From: Nicotiana tabacum
Taxonomy: Eukaryota > Streptophyta > Magnoliopsida > Solanales > Solanaceae
NCBI RefSeq assembly: GCF_000715075.1
Contig: NC_134081.1
Span: 105,946,108 to 106,010,107, forward strand
Length of the DNA stretch: 64,000 nt
Direction: 5' to 3'
Each line of letters starts with the position of its first letter. Within the stretch, counting starts at the first letter, position 1. This document shows, one piece after another, positions 35,261-45,380 of this stretch. A program made the translations under genes and the position numbers. A model generated the notes under the pieces. It did not search any database. It worked only from the letters and a program-made list of their open reading frames with translations, and had not been told where the DNA came from.

Positions 35261-35711
35261 GTGTTCTTCCTGACTACGAGAATATACCAAAATATCAAAA
35301 ATAAAAACTATGATCTTTTTTTTTTTTTTGAAATAACTCAATATTCATTATATCTATAAAAGCGGCTGGAGCACTAGCCAGTCCAAAAGGCATTACAAAT
35401 AACTCATAATATCTTTACTGAGTTCTAGAGGTTGATATCAAAATATCTTCCTTTATTATTTTAAGCTGATAATAACTAGACTGGAGATCAATCTTTTAAA
35501 AGTGGGAGGCTCTTTGTAACTAATCAAACAAGTTATCTATAAGAGACAATAGGTACATATTATGTATCGTTATCTTATTCAATTGTCTGTAGTCGATGTA
35601 CATTCTTAGGGACCTATTCTCCCCTTTTTCTTTCAAATAACATTGGTGCACCCGTTGGTGAAACACTTGGCATAATAAAACTCTTATCCAACAAGTCTTG
35701 CAATTGTTCAT
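35075..35711 (-). pseudogene. Reverse transcriptase fragment of the chromovirus
   Basis: Minus-strand pieces show RMYIDYRQLNKITIHNMYLL (35711-35520) and then FIFDILVYSRSQEEH near 35305-35265. The catalytic FIDD box is changed to FIFD, and a 70-bp AT dinucleotide tract follows directly, so the polymerase is inactive. Confidence 0.88.
35188..35257. repeat. (AT)n microsatellite inside the chromovirus RT
   Basis: An uninterrupted AT dinucleotide tract of about 70 bp, next to a short CT tract at 35170-35187. Confidence 0.97.
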
Positions 35712-37360
35712 TTAGCTCTCTCAACTCCGTTGATGCCATATGATATAGCTTGCATATTATGTGTCAAATCAAAGGCGGCGTCTATTTTTCTTACTGGAAG
35801 TAGTCCTAGTAATCCTCATGAAAATTCTCGTACTACTGGTACCTTTTCCAAACTAAGTGTCTCATCTCTTGTATTGACCATCGTTATGAGACTCCTACCA
35901 CCTTTGTTCAATAATCATTAAACATTGATAAATGATATAACTTTGCCCATTACTAGTAAATGATCTCTTTTAGTACAAAACTAATTTTATTTGGTATCTC
36001 AATCAATCTACCTTTATGTAGAAATCAAAGGTAATGTGGTAATACGATAGATAATCCACACCCATCGGCATGTCACAACATACCACATCAAGTACAAATT
36101 GGTCATCTAGAATATTTTTTCTCTAAACTCAAATTTAATAAGCTCGTATACACATGTTTACTACTGTAGGTTTTTTTTTACAAAAGTGGCAACCCAAGAA
36201 GGATTGCTCAATATTTCAAAATATTCGTGATTTTTAAATCTTCAACCCATATTAAAATCCATACTGAAACGTTTCCTAATCTCGGTCCTCTTACGTGCAC
36301 GCTAACCATATCCATATTTTTCAATCTTTCCGCTAAGTATAACTTTCACATAATAGATCAAGGTTTTCGTATGTGTAGTTACTACCTTGTTTAAATGGTT
36401 AACCAATATTTTATCAAGCCTCTAAACTTAATATATTGCTTATCTATACAATTGAGAAAGTTAGGTGCTATATGTCGTTACACCCATCGTCTAAATTAAT
36501 TTCTTAACTATCTTGCAGGAAAGTTCATATTAGAAACTTGTCGAGAAGGAAGTGATTCATAAATAATTTAGTGAAATCATTCGCAAATTATTTGTGTTTG
36601 TCTTGTTGGCATACCTAAGAGTATGGTATCAGTTCATGTATTCGACATGTTCTGCGGTCTATAAGTTGCTTGTTCCATAGACCATTCCATGAAATATCCT
36701 ATAGCTCGTAATGTGGTAAATATTTTATCAAAAACCTTTAAGGATCGTATGAACTATCAGAAATAATATACTTGGTAGTTTCAACTTTAGGAACTTTATT
36801 AAGGATACTTTTATGTTCCCTACAATCTTCTACGTGCATGATGACTCTAGAGAACTATTCTGTTGCCCATTCTTCTCATGTCTATCTATTATTTCCATCG
36901 AGATCTCAATTTCTCTTTGCATTGAGGTAAGTACCTTTGTGATGACACTTTCCTATTGCTATGATGGTAAAACAGTACTAATTTCAGGAATGGACACGAC
37001 TAAACATGTTAGCGGAAAGAAAGCTCCTCATTATGGCACAATGACCCTTTCATTGTCCTTGTCTACTATTTATGTCGCTTTCCTTTGCGGGAGACAATTG
37101 CTTGTCTAATATCATTATTTGATATCTTTGAACCTTTAGCCAAATTTTATTATTGGGTGAACCATACAGGAACAAGATAACAGTGACACGTGTAATTATT
37201 TGACCCTAACCACCACATACGTTAGGAGGAATAAGAAAGAAAGACAAGACATATCCCATCACGTCCTTGCAGAATCACGATTATGGGAATGGCCGGCTAC
37301 ATAATCATAATTGAGATTCTACTACCGACGTGTGCTTCATTAGTCAGAAGAATAACCTAA
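35712..37360 (-). pseudogene. Degraded gag-protease region of the chromovirus
   Basis: It lies between the primer-binding site and RT, where Gag and protease should be encoded. Stops interrupt all minus-strand frames; no intact zinc knuckle or protease loop could be assigned. Confidence 0.6.
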
Positions 37361-37374
37361 GCTCTGATACCAAC
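37361..37374 (-). other. tRNA-iMet primer-binding site of the chromovirus
   Basis: The minus strand reads GTTGGTATCAGAGC, whose core TGGTATCAGAGC is complementary to the 3' end of initiator tRNA-Met, 2 nt after the LTR. Confidence 0.9.
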
Positions 37375-37376
37375 TT

Positions 37377-39700
37377 TTTCACCACCCAATTTAAGATCAT
37401 GACCGGCGCTTAGAAGCAAGTGCTCCCAAGTAAGCCTCATCGGTAATTTACAGAAAATCAGACAGAGTTTTCCCTGTTTTAGGACTATCCAAAAATAAAC
37501 CTGTCTTAGAAATCAACAAAATAAACAACCTATATTGACCAAACAAGTTATAATCCTTATTCACGAAATATTTCCAATACAATAATACTAACTTCATCTC
37601 CAAGTATACGATAGGAAAGTCTAATACGAGTCACAAGTCTATATCAATAAAAGAATATTTATGACTCATAAAAATGAATATGGAGAGACTCTAAGAGTTT
37701 TAAGAAAGAGACTATAACAAATAAATAATAATTTTTGCCCACGCGAATAAATGTGGGGCTCACCAGGAATCGTCAACTCGTGTACTCTAACTAATAGAAT
37801 CCTCGCTTGCGTCTACTGCTGTCTCTGTAAAAATAATAGCGGGGAGTGAGTAGCTAACTCAGTGAGTAATAATACTTAACCACAACTGTTTTTAATTGGG
37901 GACAAGTTAGAAAATATGCTAGTATATCAAACAGAAAATATCATAAGAATGCTCTTTCTAAAATGGTAAATATAATCAGTCTTTTCATGTGTTTTCTGTA
38001 ATAGAAATCAATTTAACAAATCGGTAATAAACTCAGTAAATACTTTCTCATAGCAAATCTTTATGTTTGGGAGGTTTCCAAAAAAGGATCATATAATTTG
38101 TATCACTGTGTGGGACCCTTCGTAAAAGAAGTCAAATATAACTGCAGGTTCCTACTGGAGGAAAAACTGTAACTGTATGCTAGTTCTACCTTCCCACTAG
38201 CGAGGGCTATAACTGTACTCGGTAATCGGTAAATACAAAGTGCATCAGGTCTAACAAACTCGTCGTTAGCTACGGGATCCTTCAAAGTCTCCTCCCATTC
38301 ATACTTTTCTTTGTAAACAGTAAATCTTCACATGGAAGCATTTTCAAAAAGTACAAGGCATTTTAAGTTTTATCAAATCATGTAATCCAATTTCGGTAAC
38401 GGTAATCATATCTCTAGTAACAGTAAAATATGTCTAGTTACATGGAGAACTTTTTAAATAACTATAAGCATCTCAAGTTAACTATTCAGTACCATATCAA
38501 GTAAAGGACTTGTCCCACATATAATTTTAAATATTTGGTAACACATTTTATTTTTAAAATAATATGTAAACCATGCAGGGTATGAAAACACAAATTGCGG
38601 TAAGATTACTACTCACAGTACTCGTGCCGAAATACCAAACTCGTCCCCTCGAGCAATCCGTACGGCTTCCTTCAATCAATCTATGATCATATCATATTGA
38701 TCTCATGTTAATTTTCTTGTTCGGGCTAATTCATAAGTGAATTTGAATACCCACCTCTCGGGATCACATGTTTAGTTCTCAATTTGTCAAATTTTTTGTT
38801 TACCCATTCTACAGTTAACTTAATCGAGTCCATAATCTTCTAAACAAAGGTCATTCATATAGTCTATTCATTGTACTATTTGGTCTCCTTAATCATATGA
38901 ATACTACAAAAATCAGATAATATTATTGTCCATAATATTCCTTCTTAATTGGTATTTAAATCTTTTTTTTGTACACAACGAATGTACACTATGGAAAGTA
39001 TTCTAGCGAATTCCAAAGAAGGAGAAATTGATTTTTTTGTTCTAAGCCGTGGAGTATTTTCACTGAGAGCAACTACAAGCTTCACCGGACCTGGTTGACC
39101 AAAACTTTAGTTATCAAAGCTTTTTATTTTCTCAAATTTTTCTTTCACGTTGGTGAAGCTTTAGGCTTCTTTTGTTTCTCAAATCCAACATTTTCTTTCT
39201 TTAGGGATTTTAGTCATTTTTTGATTCTACAGAAGTTTAAATATGGCGCTTTTCCCTTTTCAAATTCCCTAAACTTCATCTTTTAAACTCTTAATCCAAT
39301 CCCAACATCTTCTCTACTCAGTCCCATAAGGAATCATGAATATAAAATAATATTGTATCAAAAGAAGAAGAAGAATTACATGTAATTACCTGGAGTTTAT
39401 TGTTGAAGCTCAAGAATATATGCCGATGACGAAGTGAAACACGATATTCGGCGCTAAGAAACACTAGAAACGTTTTCTTTCTTTTCCCGTTTGATATGTG
39501 GTTGGCTAAAAGGATTTTTTGTTTTCAAACCCTTTTCTAGCTTCGTCACTTTGAAGCAGATGGGCTAAGGCCCACTTAATTTCCTTCCTTCTTTATTTTA
39601 TTATTATTTTCTTTTTTTCCTTTTTTGTTGTTTGTCTTGTATTATCTTTTTTTATTTTTGTAATTATTTAACTATCCATTATTTAATAGAAGATATTACA
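37377..39700 (-). repeat. 5' LTR of the chromovirus
   Basis: It aligns with 26298-28612 with scattered substitutions and small indels. On the minus strand it begins TGTAATATC; its far end has TG mutated to TT on the plus strand. Confidence 0.93.
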
Positions 39701-39997
39701 AACGTTAAATTATATTGCAAGCTCAAGCAAACGAATAATTTTTGCATTCTTAAAGCCCAAGCAAACGTTTGCTCAAGCTCAATTCTTAAAGCAGGTAATA
39801 TCTCCTATTCTTAAAGCCTAAGGGTGTCTTTTTTCTCTTCATTGCAAGCTCTATTATATTGTTAAACATACGTTTTTTATTTCAAATTCTTCTAGCACAA
39901 ATAATTTCACATATACACAAATAAGTTATTGTGAAATATTTATGTGGGAACGGAAATGGTAAACCAAATTGTAAGTCGGTAAAAGTGTTCATACATA
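39701..39997. other. AT-rich intergenic stretch
   Basis: Short repeated words (caagctcaagcaaacg, cttaaagc) occur at 39718-39815, but no gene or element could be defined. Confidence 0.5.
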
Positions 39998-40419
39998 CGG
40001 TGGAAATAACACTGTGTAGTCACTTTAAAGCATGTTGTTTAAAAGATATCTACAATTTAGAATGTATTTAAAGATTAACCAATTTGCTTAAATTTCAGGA
40101 TACGATATCCTGAAGTTTAAGCTTCAAAGTTTAAATTTCAGGATATTGTGTCCTAAAATTCAAAAATTATGTCCAAATTCGAATCTTATGCCCTGAATTT
40201 TAATTTTGCAGTTCAGAAATTCAGGACACTTAGTCCTGAACTTCAAAATAGCAGCTCAAAAATTTAGGCCACTAAGTTCTGAATTCCAAATTAGCAGCTC
40301 AAAGATTCAGGATACTTAGTCCTGAAGTTTGGATAAATTGGCAAAATCTTTAAATACATTATAAATTATGAATATATTTGAAACAACAAGCTTAAAAGTG
40401 GCTACTGGTACACTTCACC
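39998..40419. mobile_element. MITE with long inverted arms and internal repeats
   Basis: The left arm (tagtcactttaaagc...gaatgtatttaaagat) is matched in reverse by the right arm (atctttaaatacatt...gcttaaaagtggct), giving imperfect inverted repeats of about 80 bp. Between them several degenerate units of the type ttcaggacacttagtcctga recur, themselves palindromic. The heptamer catacat occurs at both edges (39991-39997, 40420-40426) as a candidate target duplication. Confidence 0.65.
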
Positions 40420-40426
40420 CATACAT

Positions 40427-40659
40427 TCGTTGCTCAATAAAAAATTACATTTCACTAGATGGACTTCCAAATGGGATGGGCTTTAAGAACAACTAAAGCC
40501 CACTGGACCAAAATATTAGGAAATAAACCCAGAGAGCTGGCCCAAACTCCACAAGAATAATCTCAAAAATTGTGTGTGGTGTAGAAATGTTCCATGATCA
40601 ATCTCTTTCCTACACTCAACCCCAAATTCTTTCTTTTTTCTAAGAACAGTAACAAGAAA
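40427..40659 (+). promoter_or_regulatory. Upstream region of the first formiminotransferase gene
   Basis: It contains several GCCCA/TGGGC words (for example aaagcccact, ggcccaaac) like site II promoter elements. An in-frame ATG lies at 40594, and a polypyrimidine tract ending in ctaag at about 40641 resembles a splice acceptor, so part of this stretch may be an intron or additional coding sequence. Confidence 0.45.
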
Positions 40660-43415
40660 ATGCTAAAGTTGATGTTGGCTTGCTGTAAAGTGTACATATC
40701 AGAAAGCAGAAACAGGGCAGCTCTTGAATCAATTGAAAAAGCTGCTAAGTTATTTCCAGAGGTTCCCATTGTTAACAAATTTGAAGATGAGATTTACAAC
40801 AGAGTTGGTTACACCCTTGTCTCCAAATTATATCCCAATCCCTCAACTGAATCTTGTCCCTTAAAAAATGCTTCTTTTGCAATGGTCAAAGCTGCATTTG
40901 AGACAATTGATCTTCAACAGCATTGTGGAACTCATCCTAGGCTTGGTGTTGTGGACCATGTTTGTTTTCACCCCTTGGCTATCACTTCTTTGGAGTTAGT
41001 TGCTTCCACTGCTAAGTCTTTGGCATTTGAAGTTGGTTCTAATCTTCAAGGTTTGTCATTTATCTTTTTAGTCATACACCCCCTTATAAGTGATATTTCT
41101 GTTATAAAGATTGAATTTTGGTATTTGCATTAATGGAAAGGCTAATTGTATGTTTGGTATCTTGGAAGTGGATTTGCAGCTAAAAAAGATTGAGTCTTGG
41201 TTTTGCATCAACACAAAGATTAATTGTACGAATACTTATCTTTGGTTGATACATTTCTATCTCCGGTTCTAAATTATAACCAATCTTTAACATTCTTAGC
41301 ACCTTTAGTCATAATATTTTGTGCTTAATATGATAGCGAGCATTTGAAAATTTAGCACTTACAATGGTTTGATTTGGCACCATGAAAAAACTATAGTAAA
41401 TTATAAGGCTTGTTGTTTCTTTAATGTAGCTAAATGTTGATATATTAGAAAGGAATGGATCCTGTTGTATCAAATGCTATTTCATTGTTCATTCATTTAA
41501 ATTGAAGAAACGGGTGTTTGTTTCGCAATAAGAGTTGTATTGGCTAATTCAATTTTTATGTGGTCTATATTTAACTAATTTGTTTGAAGGCTGCTAAAAA
41601 AGACGCAATTCTAACAAAAAATGATACTTTTTGTTAGGAATTTGAAGGGGAAAAAAAGATTATATACAAATTGAGCATAAGTTTTAAAGCACTGAATATT
41701 GAAGGGGTTAGTCAAATTAATCAACCTCCACTCTTGACTAATATTTGCTGCTATGGATTTGAAATCAGCTTGTTGAGTGGTATAAAGATCTTACTTTTGG
41801 AGGAGACACATGAAAAAAAGCTACCATTGGAATGGGATTAGGTGGAATATTTGGTGGTTGGTTGCTCTATAACGGACTATTCTGCTTTTAGCGAATAACA
41901 ATACTGCATTAGTTATTTGTCCATATGATGCAACGAAGCTACCTCAATCCTTCCCTGTCACATTCATCATAGAATAATAACTTGTACTTGGTGCCTTTCC
42001 AAAAGGTAATCGGCAAGTTTAATACAATCACGTTGTATCGATCAATACTTTCCGGGGCTTATTTTTTCTCTTTTCCAGTACCTCTCTTTTAAGATGTGAT
42101 CGACTAGTGTAAGGAAGCATATCTGATATGTATGGTTCTGTTTAGTTATTCCATCATTAGTTCCATTATGGGAACTTCAATCAAACCACAGAAATCATTG
42201 TGTGAGATCACATGCATAGCTCTACATAAGCTTAGGATCTAGTAGACAAGGTATTCCTTATCAAAAGAAAAGAAGAAAAAAACAAGTAGACGAGGTATCT
42301 GGACATCTGTGGATAGCTGCCCTTAATGGATCAATTTATTCAACAAAATCGATATGTTTAACACGAGCCCTTTCTTGTTTCATACTCCTCAAAAGAGCTT
42401 ATATAAAGCTAGGTTTTAACTAGATCGTAGTAATAACCTCTCATACGTTCTATCGTGCCTTTAGCTAAGTGCTACTTAAAGTGTTTGAATACTAGTAGCT
42501 AGTGTCTTTTGTTGCATTTCGCTAATATTCCATGCAGAGACCTACACAAACTTGAGATCTGGTAGATAAGGTATTTGGACCAACTTTGATGGATCAAATC
42601 ATACTACAGAAGCTGTTGCTTTAGATAAGATATTTATTTTTGTATCTCCTGGAGAAGAGCTGATATTAAGCAAGACTATACTAAATTGTAGAAATAACCT
42701 CTAAAACCTACTATCATAGTCTTCAATTAAGTGGAACATAAGGTCTTTGGAACTTATAACTTTGTGTCTTCATTGCATTCTACAATTTGCCAATAAATCC
42801 ATATCGTGGTAATAGGATGAAGCTGTGCCTTATATTGTGAAAGTTGTTGCTGCTCTATAAATTTCAAATGTTATTAAGTGGTCTTAAACGTAGACTGCAG
42901 TCCCGACCTACTTATATGGAGCAGCACATCAAGAGGGAAGGTCACTTGATTCAATCAGAAGGGAGTTGGGATATTTCCATCCTAATTCAAGTGAGAACCA
43001 GTGGGCTGGTGGGCCAAAATCGCAGACTTTGCAATTAAAGCCCGATGAGGGTCCTTCCCGAGCAACTCAAGCAAAAGGTGTGATTACAATCGGAGCTACC
43101 AGGTGGGTTGACAACTATAACATTCCCGTCTTCACCAATGACATATCCATTGTTCGTAAAATTGCAAAGAGAGTCAGTGGAAGAGGAGGTGGACTTCCGT
43201 CAGTGCAATCCATGGCACTAACTCACGGAGGTGGCACAATTGAGGTTGCTTGCAACTTACTGGAACCAGCTAGGATTGGTGGCGACCAAGTACAGCTTGA
43301 AGTTGAGCGGCTTGCTAGGGAAGAGGGTATTGCTGTCGGAAAGGGATATTATACAGATTTCTCAGAAGAAAAAATAATTGAAAGCTACTTGAAACTAGTT
43401 CAACATTCTGACTAG
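40660..43415 (+). CDS. Formiminotransferase-domain protein, divergent tandem copy (FTCD N-terminal half only)
   Basis: Exon 1 runs from 40660 (or in-frame 40594) to 41050 and exon 2 from 42901 to 43415; the GT-AG intron is 1850 bp, phase 1. The product is 301 residues (323 from the upstream ATG). The N-terminal subdomain has CCKVYISESRN, YNRVGYTLVS and GTHPRLGVVD, which includes the position of catalytic His82 of pig FTCD; the C-terminal subdomain has RRELGYFHPN, KPDEGPS and GRGGGLPSVQ. No cyclodeaminase domain follows, as usual in plants. Family role: transfer of a formimino or formyl group between glutamate and tetrahydrofolate; the plant reaction is unproven. It differs from its neighbour at many conserved places (DH for DD after GVV). 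A possible AATAAA signal is at 43645-43650. Confidence 0.88.
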
Positions 43416-45222
43416 AAGCTAGAGGAGCAAGTTATTCTATCCCCGTTCCTTTTTTCCTTCTCTTTTCGCTGTTTTGGCTGAGATTTTCGAAGCCTCTTGA
43501 CTTTGAGCTCCAGAGGTAAGCAATATGTGTGTACGGGTAAATTCCTCCGGCTTATCTACATTTTATTATAGCACATAATATCATTATCTTACTGCATTTC
43601 TTAAACATTCTTATTCTCTTCATATACATAGAGAGAGCTGTCTAAATAAAAGGTTTCTTTCTTCATTGTAATGTGGTTGATTGGACATTCTTGATCAGGA
43701 ATAGGACATGTGCAAAAGTATCAGACAAGAGATGGATATGGATTCTTAAATCCAATTTGCATGGAAAAGATTAAGCTTTGTAATAGACAGTGAGTTTGTC
43801 ATAAAGCTGAATACCAAATGGTAATAGATAAGATTAGGTGCATGGAATTAATTTGTTATTTTCTGGTTAGTCCTTCTCATTGCCTTGTCACCCCAGCAAC
43901 TCATTTGTTTCTTCTTGTATTCGTGTACAGTACCATGGTCTGTTCTTGACAACTGAACTTGTGACTTCAATTTCTTCCAAAATATCTTTTATCAAGATTC
44001 TGATATGATCTTTTCAAGATGATTTTTTCCAGTAATAGATTGCATATCCGTGTAATCAGAAACTATACAATCTGACTAACATATGTTTGGAAATGTTTTT
44101 CCTAAGTGTTTGCATTACATACTCAAATATTTGCCATAAGATCCATTTCATCATCACCACCACCCCCTACACCCCCCCCCCCCCCCACAACCACCCCCAA
44201 AAAAAAAGAAAAGAAAAAAAGAACTGTACTATTCCCCCGGGGGAGCTGGCATTGGGATAGGGTGGGTGAGGAGGATAAGGAAACCCCATGTAAAGCAACT
44301 TTATTATGCAATCATAGAATTCAAAAGACTATAATTTAAGTTAATGGATTACCATTTATTCAAATTTATTCAATTAAACAGGGACTAGGATTCTTTATCT
44401 TCGATTTAGTGCCTTTTGTTTACGCTAGCCTTTCACATGTTTTTGTTTGTATCCAATATCTTTCATCAGTATTTGAAACCAAGGCTGGCCCATTTCGATC
44501 AGCCATTTCATAACAAAACTGTTGCTTGACTATGTAACTAGTATTAGTACCCGTGCGGAGCGCGGACATTAATTATGTCAAATATTTAAGTTATTTGGAT
44601 AGTATGTAAATAATCTTAAAATTTGCACTTTCTTATTAAATATAGATAATTAAGCTTTGCCAAATGTCAAAAGGCTTTTTTCCCTCAATGAGAGATGGGG
44701 TTGACAAAAACGTTCTAATCCAGCAATATTTTTTTTTTCTTAAACAAAATGATTGAATAATATTGAAGAAGATATGAGAAGAATGTTTAAACAATAATCG
44801 AAATAAAAACAGTCAGTTTCGCGTGAGGCTAAAAAATACTTGCTGATATTAAAGTAAGCAATATTGAACATAGCATGTGTCATGTGCCGATTTTTTTTAA
44901 TATTTGTCAAAGCAGTTTTCTTTCTTCTGTTGTTTGGCTTTTGGATTAGGCTTATGGATTATTTTAAGAAAAATTGGTATTGCTTACTTAATAGGTTGAT
45001 TGGAAGGAGAGCCTTTCGTATGATTTATACGTAATGGGTTCGAGTTATGGAATCTGTCGTTGACGCTTGCATCAGAATATACTGCATATGTTATACTTTT
45101 GGGTTACGATTCTTCCCCGAACTCTTTATAAACGCGAAATATTTTGTGCATGATCTACGTAATAGTTTGAATAGGATTTTCATTGTGGGGACATTTGATT
45201 TGTAATGTGTCAGCATCATTGC
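43416..45222. other. Intergenic region between the two formiminotransferase genes
   Basis: It holds the 3' UTR of the first gene, a poly-C/poly-A stretch at 44165-44220, and a short GC-rich segment agtacccgtgcggagcgcgg at about 44548 of a type often dispersed in plant genomes. No further gene is supported. Confidence 0.55.
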
Positions 45223-45272
45223 TGAGTCAATCAAACCAATAGCTACAAGCAAAAGCCTTGTATCCTATATAA
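45223..45272 (+). promoter_or_regulatory. Core promoter of the second formiminotransferase gene
   Basis: TGAGTCA (45223-45229, a GCN4/bZIP-type site), CCAAT (45236-45240) and TATATAA (45266-45272) occur in order; the start codon follows about 110 bp downstream, a plausible 5' UTR length. Confidence 0.65.
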
Positions 45273-45380
45273 CACCTTCTTCCCCCTTTCCATTCATCAT
45301 CTTCAAGAAACTATTCATCAACAAAATACAAAGATAGAAGAAAAACTCAACTTAAAGCCACAAGTCACACTTCAAAAAAG

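Larger units (their letters stand above)
26298..39700 (-). mobile_element. Ty3/Gypsy chromovirus (Tekay/Del type), decayed, with a nested solo LTR
   Basis: Two LTRs of about 2.3 kb (26298-28612, 37377-39700) are clearly alike along their length. On the minus strand the right LTR is followed by a tRNA-iMet primer site (GTTGGTATCAGAGC, 37374-37361), then degraded gag-protease, RT (about 35711-35280), RNase H (34810-34496) and integrase with a chromodomain-like end (29044-28715), then a purine tract and the left LTR. The RT first catalytic Asp is lost and all frames are broken. No convincing 5-bp target duplication was found (aagtt at left, aacgt at right). Confidence 0.92.

Noticed and set aside
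44548..44572. GC-rich word agtacccgtgcggagcgcgg in AT-rich DNA
   Set aside because: It resembles a common dispersed plant repeat end, but no partner end or target duplication was found, so no element was called.
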